Counted from the first letter of the stretch, positions 8,828 through 19,438 are shown. The stretch: 64,000 nt of DNA from Pandoraea terrae (GCF_902459695.1 NZ_CABPRZ010000007.1:203638-267637), one strand, 5' to 3'. Numbers and translations: made by a program. Notes: generated by a model from the letters alone, not told the origin.

Positions 8828-10075
8828 ATGACATATCGTCCCGTGAACTCGATATCCCGGCAGAAACTGCTCGACGCTACAAGACAATTCGGGACGCCGC
8901 TCTGGCTATACGACGCAGACATCATCCGTCGTCAGATCGCTGGCCTGCGCCAGTTCGACGTGATTCGCTATGCGCAGAAGGCGTGCTCGAACACCCACAT
9001 TCTGAAGTTGATGCGCGACGAAGGCGTTGCGATCGACGCGGTCTCCCTCGGTGAGCTGGAGCGGGCTCTGGCAGCCGACTTTAAGCCGGAACAGATCGTC
9101 TTTACGGCAGACTTGATCGACGGGCCTACCCTCGCTGCCGTGATCGAACTCGGTATTGCGGTCAACGCGGGATCGCTAGACATGCTCGAGCGCGTCGGTC
9201 GTGCAGCGCCCGGGCACAATGTCTGGCTGCGCGCCAATCCGGGCTTCGGCCAAGGACATAGCAACAAGACGAACACCGGCGGCGAACACAGCAAGCATGG
9301 GCTTTGGCTGTCCGATCTGCCGGCCGCACTGGAAATTGTCCGTCGCACCGGTCTCAAGCTGGTCGGCCTGCATATGCACATCGGCTCGGGCGTCGACTAT
9401 GCTCACCTGTCCCGCGTGTGCGGTGCGATGGTCGACGCGGCGAAGATGCTCGATCACGACATAAGGGCCGTTTCAGCGGGCGGCGGTCTATCAATTCCGT
9501 ACGAGGAGACCGATCCGGAAATCGATGCAAACCACTATTTTTCGATGTGGGACGCCGCGCGACGCGAGATCGAGGCGCATCTCGGCCATGCCGTTACGCT
9601 GGAAATCGAGCCCGGCCGTTACTTGGTCGGCCAAGCCGGCGTGATGGTGAGCGAGATCCACGCGGTGAAGCAGACACCGAGCCATCTCTTCGCCCTCGTC
9701 GACGCCGGCTTCAACGATCTCATGCGCCCGGCGTTCTATGGCTGCCATCACGACATCTCGTTGATCCGATCCGACGGATCATCAGCGCCTGTCGACGAAA
9801 TGGTCGAAATCGCCGTCGCCGGGCCCCTATGCGAAGCCGGCGATGTGTTCACGGTCGACGCGCACGGAACAATCCGAGGTCACACCTTGCCTCGCCCACG
9901 GGTAGGCGACCTTTTGCTGTTCCATGATGTCGGCGCCTACGGTGCGGCGATGTCGTCGAACTATAACAGTCGACCTTTGTCACCCGAGATTCTCACTGAC
10001 GGGGGTGAATTGAAGCTCATTCGCCGCCGTCAAACGATGTCCGACCTTCTCGCACTCGAGCTGCACACGGTCTGA
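8828..10075 (+). CDS. lysA: Diaminopimelate decarboxylase
   Basis: PLP-dependent fold-III decarboxylase that converts meso-diaminopimelate to lysine, the last step of lysine synthesis, in the cytosol. The 415-residue length and sequence match the E. coli type. The PLP lysine is in IRYAQKACSNTHIL (about residue 51). Other motifs are LVGLHMHIGSG, the phosphate-binding SAGGGLSIPY, LEIEPGRYLVGQ, and GPLCEAGDVF with the active-site Cys that closes the dimer partner's site. The divergent LysR partner is broken, so activation by LysR may be lost here or provided from elsewhere. Confidence 0.95.
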   Translation: MTYRPVNSISRQKLLDATRQFGTPLWLYDADIIRRQIAGLRQFDVIRYAQKACSNTHILKLMRDEGVAIDAVSLGELERALAADFKPEQIVFTADLIDGPTLAAVIELGIAVNAGSLDMLERVGRAAPGHNVWLRANPGFGQGHSNKTNTGGEHSKHGLWLSDLPAALEIVRRTGLKLVGLHMHIGSGVDYAHLSRVCGAMVDAAKMLDHDIRAVSAGGGLSIPYEETDPEIDANHYFSMWDAARREIEAHLGHAVTLEIEPGRYLVGQAGVMVSEIHAVKQTPSHLFALVDAGFNDLMRPAFYGCHHDISLIRSDGSSAPVDEMVEIAVAGPLCEAGDVFTVDAHGTIRGHTLPRPRVGDLLLFHDVGAYGAAMSSNYNSRPLSPEILTDGGELKLIRRRQTMSDLLALELHTV

Positions 10076-10135
10076 AAATACCCACGCTCGCCGAACCGGT
10101 CTCCCACACGCGTTGATATTCATAATCGCAGACGA

Positions 10136-10399
10136 CTAACGCGTGCGCGAGGACTTCCGCCAATACTGGAATTCGTTTTCATAGACCTCGACGTCGAGTT
10201 CGGCGACCCGTTGTTCGAGCTTCGCCTGCACGTCGGTGACGGCCTTGTTGTAGATCACCGGGCCGATTTCCTCGATAAAGAACGCGAGAAGCGCGCCGGC
10301 CGGGAGATTGCCGATCTCCTCGTCCATATTCGTCTTGAAGTACCGCTGGATCGAAGCAATCGCATCCGCCCGGGCTTCTTTGGAAATTTCGATGGTCAT
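10136..10399 (-). CDS. DUF2164 family protein
   Basis: An 87-residue protein starting MTIEISKEARADAIASIQRY at ATG 10399. It carries the DUF2164 pattern with GALLAFFIEEIGPVIYNKAV in the middle and a C-terminal DVEVYENEFQYWRK. The function is unknown; no membrane segment or signal is seen. A longer in-frame start at 10441 is possible, but family members begin at the chosen Met. It is downstream of groEL on the same strand but separated by a strong terminator, so it is probably transcribed on its own. Confidence 0.85.
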   Translation of the reverse strand: MTIEISKEARADAIASIQRYFKTNMDEEIGNLPAGALLAFFIEEIGPVIYNKAVTDVQAKLEQRVAELDVEVYENEFQYWRKSSRTR

Positions 10400-10470
10400 G
10401 AGGTCACTGGCCGTTGAGAAACGGGACCGTTGCGACGCCAATCACGCGGCAACGCCCCACAGATATCAAG

Positions 10471-10506
10471 AAAAACGGCAACGCCGCCGAAGCATGCGTT
10501 GCCGTT
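10471..10506 (-). terminator. groESL Rho-independent terminator
   Basis: AACGGCAACGC (10474-10484) and GCGTTGCCGTT (10496-10506) make an 11-bp perfect stem with an 11-base loop, followed on the minus strand by TTTTT. Two weaker GC-rich hairpins (10519-10536 and 10547-10560) lie between it and the groEL stop. Confidence 0.88.
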
Positions 10507-10560
10507 CTTGTGCAGCGCGGACGCCTTGCGGCGTCCGGGTCACGCAGTCTCTTGCGAGAC

Positions 10561-12210
<1,650 letters not shown>

Positions 12211-12253
12211 TTAACTCCTTGAATACTTTACGAAATGTCGACGGAAAACAAGC

Positions 12254-12544
12254 TTACTTGTTGACCACGGCCATGATGTCTTCTTCGCGCATGACCAGCA
12301 GTTCCTGGCCATCGACCTTCACGCTTTGGCCGGCGTACTTGCCGAACAGGACGCGGTCGCCCACCTTCACGTCAAGCGAAATGTTCTTGCCTTGATCGTC
12401 TTTCTTGCCCGGGCCGACGGCCAGGATTTCACCCTGGTCCGGCTTTTCGGCAGCAGCGTCGGGAATCACGATACCGGAAGCGGTTTTCGTTTCATTGTCC
12501 AGGCGCTTGACAATAACGCGGTCATGCAAGGGACGAAGGTTCAT
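12254..12544 (-). CDS. groES: Co-chaperonin GroES (10 kDa)
   Basis: The heptameric lid of the GroEL chamber. The 96-residue product has the canonical start [20 protein letters not shown], the mobile loop around [18 protein letters not shown], and the C-terminal [19 protein letters not shown] ribosome site precedes ATG 12544. It is the first gene of the heat-shock operon, with a consensus promoter and CIRCE operator about 80-130 bp upstream. Confidence 0.98.
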   Translation of the reverse strand: MNLRPLHDRVIVKRLDNETKTASGIVIPDAAAEKPDQGEILAVGPGKKDDQGKNISLDVKVGDRVLFGKYAGQSVKVDGQELLVMREEDIMAVVNK

Positions 12545-12624
12545 TACAAGCTCCTCTTTCTCTCAGTGAGATTGCCAAAAGCGGAACATGCAGGATATTG
12601 CATGTTCACTGAATTCCAAGGTTG

Positions 12625-12651
12625 TTAGCACTCTGTGCCGACGAGTGCTAA
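12625..12651. promoter_or_regulatory. CIRCE operator (HrcA site)
   Basis: TTAGCACTC, nine bases, GAGTGCTAA: a perfect CIRCE inverted repeat. HrcA bound here represses groESL under non-stress conditions. It directly follows the -10 box of the groES promoter, sharing its last base. Confidence 0.97.
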
Positions 12652-12679
12652 TTATAGGGACGAGGTTTTACTATTTCAA
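12651..12679 (-). promoter_or_regulatory. groESL sigma70 promoter
   Basis: On the minus strand TTGAAA (12679-12674), a 17-base spacer and a consensus TATAAT (12656-12651) form a near-ideal vegetative promoter. The CIRCE begins at its 3' edge, so HrcA would block initiation. No sigma32-type box was sought beyond this. Confidence 0.88.
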
Positions 12680-12698
12680 GGCCGGGGGTTTTCCCTAG

Positions 12699-12757
12699 TG
12701 TCGTTCGCAACTCAACTTGAGACTTTCGCACGCCAACTTGAGATCTTTGTCGTTGCA
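12699..12757. repeat. Repeated short motifs, possible IS terminal region
   Basis: CAACTTGAGA occurs twice in tandem (near 12712 and 12734), and TGTCGTT occurs at both ends of the stretch (12699 and 12749). Spaced direct repeats next to a TG end resemble transposase-binding repeats at the ends of IS21-type elements. The stretch abuts the break in a PLP-enzyme fragment. No transposase gene accompanies it, so this is a suggestion. Confidence 0.35.
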
Positions 12758-12799
12758 ATAGTTGGCGGACAGAAAATGGGGTAACGAACCCCCCAAAAC

Positions 12800-12968
12800 T
12801 GATCGGGTTGACGGTCTCGACCTTGAGCGCGACACGGGCGCCTAACGCTTCGGAAAGCGATTCGCATTCGAACTGGGGCTCGTTGAGGAACACCGGGTCG
12901 ATCACCGCACTCGCGTTCTCAATTCGCTCGAGTGAAATGCGACTGTTCTGATTGTTCTCGCATGGCAT
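12800..12968 (-). pseudogene. N-terminal fragment of a PLP-dependent threonine dehydratase-like enzyme
   Basis: From ATG 12968 the frame reads SLERIENASAVIDPVFLNEP, then SEALGARVALKVETVNPI. This is the start of a fold-II PLP enzyme of the threonine ammonia-lyase type, just before the expected SFKGRG motif with the PLP lysine. Homology ends there (SFGGF instead), so the catalytic lysine and some 260 residues are missing. The break coincides with the repeated motifs at 12699-12757. Confidence 0.7.
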
Positions 12969-13195
12969 CCAGGGATACTCCTGTTGTTTCGCCAAAAATG
13001 ATGGTCGCACCGCAAACCGGATCAAATCGGTCTACTCGGCTGCCAAACGGCAAGATGTCATGCAATCCAGCCAGTTGGCGTTGTGCCGCGAGGCGGTGAC
13101 CGACGGCGATGCCACCGGCGCGAGTCGTCACCGTAATGCGTTCGAACCGAACGCCGACGTGCAATCCGGTATGGGCGCGCCCTATCCACGTACCG

Positions 13196-13339
13196 CTATT
13201 TCGCCGCCATCCGCAACGCGCCATCAAGACGAATCACTTCGTCATTGGGCATGACGTTCTCGCAAACGTGCGCGACGAGCGCGGCGCACGGTCGCGGCAC
13301 CAAGTCCGGAGGGGCCGCCAGTGACAATGAAACACGCAT
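13196..13339 (-). pseudogene. Internally deleted short-chain dehydrogenase remnant
   Basis: One minus-strand frame reads [16 protein letters not shown], the SDR nucleotide-binding start, near 13275-13325. A second frame over the same bases ends [20 protein letters not shown] and MAAK before a stop at 13196. That is the C-terminal end of a type-2 3-hydroxyacyl-CoA dehydrogenase; compare ETIRLDGAIRMQPR in the intact gene at 43024-43788. About 200 central residues are gone. A 47-codon open frame from ATG 13339 remains but cannot fold as an SDR. Confidence 0.7.
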
Positions 13340-13411
13340 TCTTCAGATCTATTTCCTTTCCCTCTTGACCAAGATGGAGATGCTGCATACCACCCGTGGT
13401 ACTACCCTGCG

Positions 13412-14395
13412 TTACAGCCCGTCTTTCGCGGTGCGTTCCTGGCCGGGTGTGCGGTTAAAAAACTTCCGGTAGCACCGGCCAAGGTGAGACGCGCCAGTGA
13501 ATCCGCAGCGCATCGCGATATCGAGTAGCGGATATGTCGATTCGTGAAGTAATTTTTGTGCCGCCTTTAGTCGCAGCTCCAAATAGAATTGCGAGGGCCG
13601 CACCTTCAAATGCTTCAGCCATAACCGTTCGAACTGGCGGGGGGATATGCCCGTCAGCGAAGCGATGGTCGTGATCGGGATCGGCCGCTCAATGTTCTGT
13701 TCCATCAGCGTAATCGCGTTGACCATGCGCCGGTCTTCGATGCCGTACCGCCATTGGATCGCCATTTTCTGGCTTTCCTCGGAGCCGCGCATGCGCGCGT
13801 GCAGGAAATTATCGGCCACTTCGGCCGCGAGTTGACGGCTATGCTGATGCGCGATGAGATCGAGCATCAGGTCCATCGCAGCCGTGCCGCCCGCACAGGT
13901 CAAGCGATTGCCGTCAACACAGTACAGGTCGCGGGTCACCTCGATCGACGGAAACTCATCGGCAAACGCCCGCAGGGCTTCCCAATGGATCGTGCAGCGC
14001 CGCTTGTCAAGCAGTCCGGCGCGCGCGAGGATCATCGTGCCGAGGCTGATGCCGCCCAAGGGGCAGCCCGTCGCGGCGTATCGCCTCAGGAAGTCGAATA
14101 CTTGCGCATTGCGATAATCGTCTACGCCGATACTGGCAACCACGAACAGATGGCTGAACTGGGGCGACGATGTCATCGCAAACTCCGGCAAAAGCGAAAA
14201 GCCGGAACTCGAGGACACCGGTTCGCCATCCGCGCTGATCAAGTGCCAGCTATAGAGCGGCTTGCCGGACATCCGGTTGGCCGCGCGCAGCGGTTCAGTC
14301 GCTGAACTGAGCGCCATCATCGAGAAATGCGGGACGAGAAAGAAACCCATGCGCTGGGTCGTCGGATCACCTTGATCGCATTCTGACAGAGCCAT
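13412..14395 (-). CDS. GlxA-family AraC-type transcriptional regulator
   Basis: A 327-residue regulator with an N-terminal DJ-1/PfpI-like domain (GFFLVPHFSMMALSSATEPL at residues 17-36, TMILARAGLLDKRRCTIHWE mid-domain) and a C-terminal AraC-type DNA-binding domain (ITTIASLTGISPRQFERLW, then LLDIAMRCGFTGASHLGRCY). This class includes GbdR and CdhR, which sense glycine betaine derivatives and carnitine in Pseudomonas. It is the last gene on the strand of the 14.5-23.9 kb operon, 100 bp after the MmgE/PrpD gene, so it is a good candidate for that operon's regulator. The start at 14395 fits the usual length; 14446 would extend it by 17 residues. Confidence 0.88.
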   Translation of the reverse strand: MALSECDQGDPTTQRMGFFLVPHFSMMALSSATEPLRAANRMSGKPLYSWHLISADGEPVSSSSGFSLLPEFAMTSSPQFSHLFVVASIGVDDYRNAQVFDFLRRYAATGCPLGGISLGTMILARAGLLDKRRCTIHWEALRAFADEFPSIEVTRDLYCVDGNRLTCAGGTAAMDLMLDLIAHQHSRQLAAEVADNFLHARMRGSEESQKMAIQWRYGIEDRRMVNAITLMEQNIERPIPITTIASLTGISPRQFERLWLKHLKVRPSQFYLELRLKAAQKLLHESTYPLLDIAMRCGFTGASHLGRCYRKFFNRTPGQERTAKDGL

Positions 14396-14495
14396 GGGCA
14401 ATTGCAGGTCGATGACAGGAGGCTGTCGGCAGCCGATAGTTCGCACGCGCCCTCTTCGCCTGGGCCGCGAGGGTCGCGCGCATCGATCCGGAAGA

Positions 14496-15833
14496 TTACA
14501 CCCGGATCTCGCTTAGCACCAGATCGAGCAATGGCGCGATCGGGGCGTCGTTCGAGCCCAGGTCGTCGATGCGGCTCTCGAGATCCTTCGCCTGCCGTGC
14601 GTCGCAGACGCCCTCGGCGAACTGGCGGAACTTCTGTCGGATCGCGGCGGCGCCAAACGGCAAGTCCGGATCGCCACGTGCCTGGGTCGGCCCGGAGTCA
14701 AAGACGCGGCCGTCGTGCAGCTCCACGCTCACGTCCGCCACGCGCTCCTTCGGAAAGTGGGATGTGAATTCGGCGTGCTCCTGGGTGCGTATCAGATGAC
14801 TGAGCCGAAGCACTTCGGCGTCCGTGAGGCGCGCGCCCTCGATCGCATCGAAACTGACCGTGCCGTACTTGAGTGCCACGGCCACCGAGAACAGCAAACT
14901 GTATTGCGCTTGCTCCGTCGTCGCGGGCTGCGCATGGGCAAGTCGCGTGGCATGATGGAAGGTCGCGACGCGCACCTCGCGGATCTGTTCGCTCGCAAAA
15001 CGGTGCCGCTGCTTGAGCGTCAGTGCCGCGTCGATGGCCGGATGCGCCCAGCGGCATACCGGTTGCGGCTTGAAATACTGCTCCATGATGCGCCAGCGCT
15101 CACCGAGATCGCTCCAGTACCGCTGTACCTCAGGCTGCTCGAGGGTAAGTGCCGGCGCACCGGTGAAACCCTGCCGTGCAAGAAATCCGGCACTGAGACC
15201 CGCCATGCATCCCCACCCCGAGCCATCCTTCACCATGGTCGGATGGTCGATGCATCGCATCATCTGGCTGCGCGGCCCATGGTATTCGGCAATACCGAGT
15301 GCCTCGCGCGTTTGCTGCGGATCGAGTTCCAGCACGCGCGCGACCAGCGATGCCGCAGCCAGCGCGTTCCAGGCACCCGACGTGTGATAGTCGCAGGCGC
15401 TCGCATGCAGCGCAATGCCCGCGCGTGTGCCGATCTCGTAACCGAGCACGAGCGACGTGAGAAATTCCCGGCCGCTCATCTCGGGCCGCTGCTCCGCCAG
15501 CGCAAGCAGCGCGGGGAGCACCGTCACGCCAACGTGCCCTTTCGTCTCGGCGTGGCCGTCATGTCCGTCGCAGCTGTCGATCGTCATCGCGCCCGCGAGG
15601 CCTGCGCCGACAGGACTTGCCACGCGCCCATCAAAGAGAATGCGCGAGCGCATCTTGCCGGGCGCAAAAAACTCGACTGCGTGGTCACTCGCGATATGCG
15701 ACAAGGTAGTCGTTCGGCCGGCCAGCGCGACGCCCAGCAGATCGAGCAGGCACAATCTGCCCTGCTCGACAACGTCCTGCGGCAAATCGCCGAACGTCAG
15801 ATGATGGATGAACGAAATAGCCGGGGTGCTCAT
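14496..15833 (-). CDS. MmgE/PrpD family protein
   Basis: A 445-residue member of the MmgE/PrpD family, which includes 2-methylcitrate dehydratase, cis-aconitate decarboxylase and iminodisuccinate epimerase. Typical features are DLLGVALAGRTTTLSHIASD near the N-terminus, DSCDGHDGHAETKGHVGVTV (residues about 85-105) and YFKPQPVCRWAHPAIDAAL near residue 255. The N-terminal family HDD motif appears here as DGHDGH. The reaction is not predictable. It starts 3 bp after the crotonase gene with a GGAGA site, so it belongs to the operon. No other propionate-cycle gene is nearby, so a PrpD role is unlikely. Confidence 0.85.
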   Translation of the reverse strand: MSTPAISFIHHLTFGDLPQDVVEQGRLCLLDLLGVALAGRTTTLSHIASDHAVEFFAPGKMRSRILFDGRVASPVGAGLAGAMTIDSCDGHDGHAETKGHVGVTVLPALLALAEQRPEMSGREFLTSLVLGYEIGTRAGIALHASACDYHTSGAWNALAAASLVARVLELDPQQTREALGIAEYHGPRSQMMRCIDHPTMVKDGSGWGCMAGLSAGFLARQGFTGAPALTLEQPEVQRYWSDLGERWRIMEQYFKPQPVCRWAHPAIDAALTLKQRHRFASEQIREVRVATFHHATRLAHAQPATTEQAQYSLLFSVAVALKYGTVSFDAIEGARLTDAEVLRLSHLIRTQEHAEFTSHFPKERVADVSVELHDGRVFDSGPTQARGDPDLPFGAAAIRQKFRQFAEGVCDARQAKDLESRIDDLGSNDAPIAPLLDLVLSEIRV

Positions 15834-15836
15834 GCG

Positions 15837-16637
15837 TTAATCTCCGGTAAAATGGGCGGGCCGCCGCTCGAAGGTTGCCGTGAGAGCCTCGCGGTGATCG
15901 GCGGTGCGGTGTGCGATGCCCTGGAACGCAGCCGACAATTCCAGCAGGCTGGGCAGATCCATTCGCTGTCCTTCTCTGATGAGCCGCTTGGACATCCGCA
16001 GCACGCCGGGAGGATTGCTGGCGATCGCTCGAGCGAGCGCGCGCGCCGCATCCATCAATTCACCGTCCGGCACGACCCGCGAAACCAGTCCCCACTCGTG
16101 CGCGCATTGCGCATCAATCGGCGTGCCGGTAAAGATCATTTCGCATGCGCGCGACAGTCCAATGGCACGGGGCAGCAGCCAGGCGCCGCCGTCGCCCGGA
16201 ATGATGCCCACCTTGGCGAAACTTTCGGCAAACACCGCGCTTGCGGCGGCAAGGCGGATGTCGCACATCAGGGCAAGATCGCAGCCAGCGCCATGTGCCG
16301 GGCCATTGACCGCGGCGATGCAAGGCACATCGAGTTCATGGAATGCTTTGGGAATGCGCTGGATGCCGCGCCGATAGTTCTCGCGAATGTGCGCCGAGCC
16401 GCCTGCGAATGTGCCGACATCGTCGCGCATATGCTTGATGTTGCCCCCCGACGAGAATGCGGTCCCCTCGCCTGTCAGGATAATCGCCCGCACGGCGAGG
16501 TCCGCCTGCGCACGCTCGAGGCTAGCCACCAGGGCATCGACGACCTCCATCTCCGTGAGCGCGTTGCGCGTGGCCGGCCGGTTCAGGGTCAGCGTGACGA
16601 TCGTTTCGTCGAGCTCATACCGGACTGCGTCGCTCAT
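15837..16637 (-). CDS. Crotonase-family enzyme (enoyl-CoA hydratase-like), atypical active site
   Basis: A 266-residue crotonase-fold protein. The oxyanion-hole segments TAFSSGGNIKHM and NGPAHGAGCDLALMCD are present. The first catalytic Glu of classical hydratase is Asp (GAGCDLA). The second Glu position lies in FAESFAKVGIIPGDGG, where the usual QPE is absent and an extra Asp occurs in PGDGG. It probably does more than, or something other than, simple hydration. It overlaps the CoA-ligase gene by 4 bp (ATGA) and has an AGGAG site. A close paralog is encoded at 45036-45830, sharing GIQRIPKA, CMCDIR/LMCDIR and VGI(I/V)PGDGGAWLLPR. Confidence 0.88.
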   Translation of the reverse strand: MSDAVRYELDETIVTLTLNRPATRNALTEMEVVDALVASLERAQADLAVRAIILTGEGTAFSSGGNIKHMRDDVGTFAGGSAHIRENYRRGIQRIPKAFHELDVPCIAAVNGPAHGAGCDLALMCDIRLAAASAVFAESFAKVGIIPGDGGAWLLPRAIGLSRACEMIFTGTPIDAQCAHEWGLVSRVVPDGELMDAARALARAIASNPPGVLRMSKRLIREGQRMDLPSLLELSAAFQGIAHRTADHREALTATFERRPAHFTGD

Positions 16638-18220
16638 TGTGAGGCTCCTGTCGTCAGGCGTTGATAAACTGCACCGGCCAGTTCATGGCGCAGCACCTTG
16701 CCGCTCGGGTTCAACGGCAGTTGATCGACGAAAAACACCCTTTTCGGACGCTTGTAGGGGGCGAGGTCGTCGCTCGCCTTGCAGAACGCGACGACGACCT
16801 CCTCGGTAAGATGCGCGTCGCTGCGCACGACAAAGGCGGTGACCGCCTGCCCCCACTTCGGGTCAGGTACCCCGATCACCGCAGCCTCCTGCACGCCGGG
16901 ACAGCGATACAGGACTTCCTCGACTTCGCGCGGATAGATATTCTCCCCGCCCGACACGATCATGTCGTCGGCGCGGCCATGGAAGTGAAAATACCCCGCG
17001 TCGTCGACGCTGAAGAGGTCGCCCGTATACAACCAGCCGCCCTTGAATTTCTTCTCGGTCTCGACTGGATTGTTCCAGTAGCTGGCTGCCAGTTGCGGGC
17101 CCTTCACGAGGAGCTGGCCGACTTCGCCGGCAGGCACGGTCTCGGCCGGCGACACGGTTCGCTCCGGATCGTGCTTGACGACGCGACAGGTGCTGATCAG
17201 CGTCGGCTTGCCGCACGAGCCAAGATACGCCAGGGCATCGCGCGGATGCAGCAGCAACGTCAGGCTCGCCTCCGTCATCCCATAGCCGTTGAAGATATTG
17301 GGGCAGAACTCCTCGATCACGCGCTGCATGGTTGCAGCCGGAATCGCCGCGCCGCCCGTCGTGATCATGCGCAGGCTGCTGACGTCGATCGAGGCAAAGC
17401 GCGGATGGAACAACATGTCCTGGATTTGCGTCGGCACCGCGAACAGCGTCGTGATGTGATGGCGCGCAATCGTCTCGAGCGTGGCCAGCGGTTCGTAGCG
17501 CGACAAGATCACGTTCGCGGCGCCCACCATCATGTGGGGCACAAAATAAGCCTGCATGCCCCCCACGTGATACAACGGCGCGATATGCAATGCGGCGTCT
17601 TCGCTCGTCAGGCTGTATTCCATCACGCAGTTGGTCGCGATCGCGACGTCGTTACCGTGCGTGTGGATCGCGCCCTTGGGGCGGCCGGTCGTTCCGGACG
17701 TATAGACGAGCGCCGAGATGTCGTCCGGCTTCACGCGAGGCAGTGGCGCATCAAGCGCTTCGACACCGTCGATCAGCGCCTCAAAGGCATGGTGATGCGC
17801 TGGCGGCATTGCTGCGGCGGCCGGCGCGCCCGACACCCAGACGAAGGTACGCAGGTCCGGCAGTGCCTGCTCGATCTTGCCGATGACGGGCAGCATCGAT
17901 TCATCGTAGATCACGGCACGCGCGCCGGCATCCCGCAGGATGAAGGCAGCCTCGTTGGCCGACAAGCGGTAATTCATCGGCACGGCGATGGCACCGAGTA
18001 GCTGGCACGCCATATAGGCCGTCGGCGTCGCATCGGACGTCTTCTGCAGGATGGCAACCCGGTCCATGGGCCGAACGCCGAGGCTGAACAGCGCCTGTGC
18101 GAATCGCCTGACGCGCAGACCCCATACCGCATAGGTAAGCGTGGTGTCGCCGCAAACGAGCGCTAGTCGCTCGGGATACTTTGCGACGGTGTTTTCAAAC
18201 AGTGACGTGATCGTGAGCAT
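16634..18220 (-). CDS. Acyl-CoA synthetase (class I adenylate-forming)
   Basis: ATP-dependent carboxylate-CoA ligase of 528 residues. Motifs are in order: ALVYTSGTTGRPKGAIHTHG (P-loop, about residue 170), YGMTEASLTLLL (about 310), WLYTGDLFSVDDAGYFHFHG (about 395), the hinge region GRADDMIVSGGENIYPREVE, and the C-terminal catalytic Lys in NPSGKVLRHELAG. It would activate a carboxylic acid to its CoA ester for the dehydrogenase and crotonase encoded on either side. The triad of ligase, acyl-CoA dehydrogenase and crotonase matches CaiC/CaiA/CaiD (carnitine) or DmdB/C/D (methylmercaptopropionate) logic. The substrate is unknown. Confidence 0.9.
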   Translation of the reverse strand: MLTITSLFENTVAKYPERLALVCGDTTLTYAVWGLRVRRFAQALFSLGVRPMDRVAILQKTSDATPTAYMACQLLGAIAVPMNYRLSANEAAFILRDAGARAVIYDESMLPVIGKIEQALPDLRTFVWVSGAPAAAAMPPAHHHAFEALIDGVEALDAPLPRVKPDDISALVYTSGTTGRPKGAIHTHGNDVAIATNCVMEYSLTSEDAALHIAPLYHVGGMQAYFVPHMMVGAANVILSRYEPLATLETIARHHITTLFAVPTQIQDMLFHPRFASIDVSSLRMITTGGAAIPAATMQRVIEEFCPNIFNGYGMTEASLTLLLHPRDALAYLGSCGKPTLISTCRVVKHDPERTVSPAETVPAGEVGQLLVKGPQLAASYWNNPVETEKKFKGGWLYTGDLFSVDDAGYFHFHGRADDMIVSGGENIYPREVEEVLYRCPGVQEAAVIGVPDPKWGQAVTAFVVRSDAHLTEEVVVAFCKASDDLAPYKRPKRVFFVDQLPLNPSGKVLRHELAGAVYQRLTTGASQ

Positions 18221-18238
18221 GGGACGGGGTGAAACGCT

Positions 18239-19435
18239 TTAGAGATTGATCCGGATATCCGGGAGGTCGCGGCTGGCAATCAGGTATTTGGCGACCTCCG
18301 ACGTGCCGCCGACGATCGTGAGCGCACGGGCATCGCGGTAGACTTGCTCGGCACGGCCGTACTCCTTGGTAATGCCGTCGCCGCCAAGGATCTGCACCGT
18401 TTCGTTGGCGCAGAAATTCGCGGTCTCGGTAGCCACCAGCTTGGCCATGGCTGCCTCCTTCATGAGGGCCTTGCCGTCGGCCCCGGCGTCGTACATCTTG
18501 GTGGCCCGATAGGTAAGGAGTTCCGCCGCATCGATGCGCCAACTCATTTGCGCGATCTTCTCCCAGATCAACTGCTTGCAGCCCAGCATCTGCCCAAACG
18601 ACCTGCGCCGCTGCGCATGCGCCGTGGCAATGTCGAACGCGCTGCGTGCGACCCCGAGGCCTGAGCCGCCGAGGATTGCCCGTTCGAAATTGAACATGCC
18701 GCGCATGATGCGGAAGCCGCCGCCCCGCTCGCCGAGCAGGTGATCGGCCGGCACGCGGCAGTCGTTGAACTCGACTTCGCCCACGATGCAGCCGCGCCGG
18801 CCCATGAACGTGTAATTGCGCGGGAAACGGACGCCGGGCGCGGTCGCCGGGACTGCGACGGCCGTCATGCCTGCATGAGCCGGGTCAGCATCGGTCGCGG
18901 TGCCATAGACGATGTACACATCGGCAACCGAGGCGTTCGAGATATAGCGCTTGAAGCCGTTGATGACCCATTCATTGGTCTTCGCATCGAAGTCGATCCG
19001 CGTTTCCATGCCTGCGGAATCGCTGCCGACATTGGGTTCAGTCACGCAAATCGCGCCAATCGCGGTGCCGTCGAGAATGGGGTCCAAATAGGTTTCGCGC
19101 AATCGCTCGCCCGCATGACGGTGCAGCGGGTAGGCGCAACTCAGTGCGGTCGCAATGGTCGTCTCAAACGCGTAGTTGATGTATGCGGCCTCCTCGGAGA
19201 GCACCGTTGCATGGGTGAGGCCCGGCTTTGCGAGCGGACCTCGGTATAACTCGGGAAACATCAGTCGCAGGTACCCTGCCTCGCCCAGCGAGCGCACCAC
19301 ATGCTTCACCGCAGACCAGTCCTGCTGGTCTTCAATGTCACTCGCCCGCGGGGCCAGTTCGCGCCGCAGGAAATCGCGCACCTCGCACCGGAACGCGCGA
19401 TCGGCGTCGTCAAGCAGAAAGTCTCGCATCGTCAT
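18239..19435 (-). CDS. Acyl-CoA dehydrogenase
   Basis: A 398-residue FAD enzyme that should oxidise an acyl-CoA to the 2-enoyl-CoA and pass electrons to ETF. Signatures are AICVTEPNVGSDSAGMETRI (FAD/substrate loop, about residue 128), NGFKRYISNASVADVYIV, RRSFGQMLGCKQLIWEK, and a C-terminal GGTSEVAKYLIASRDLP. In medium-chain enzymes the last motif reads YEGTSEIQR and supplies the catalytic Glu. Here that position is Gly (IVGGTSE), so the base must lie elsewhere, as in some long-chain and isovaleryl-type enzymes. The gene starts 3 bp after the C-N hydrolase gene. Confidence 0.9.
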   Translation of the reverse strand: MTMRDFLLDDADRAFRCEVRDFLRRELAPRASDIEDQQDWSAVKHVVRSLGEAGYLRLMFPELYRGPLAKPGLTHATVLSEEAAYINYAFETTIATALSCAYPLHRHAGERLRETYLDPILDGTAIGAICVTEPNVGSDSAGMETRIDFDAKTNEWVINGFKRYISNASVADVYIVYGTATDADPAHAGMTAVAVPATAPGVRFPRNYTFMGRRGCIVGEVEFNDCRVPADHLLGERGGGFRIMRGMFNFERAILGGSGLGVARSAFDIATAHAQRRRSFGQMLGCKQLIWEKIAQMSWRIDAAELLTYRATKMYDAGADGKALMKEAAMAKLVATETANFCANETVQILGGDGITKEYGRAEQVYRDARALTIVGGTSEVAKYLIASRDLPDIRINL

Positions 19436-19438
19436 GTC

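Noticed and set aside
14715..16664. 649-codon plus-strand open frame opposite the MmgE/PrpD and crotonase genes
   Set aside because: It spans two well-supported minus-strand genes and their junction, and has unlike-protein composition (very Arg-rich).
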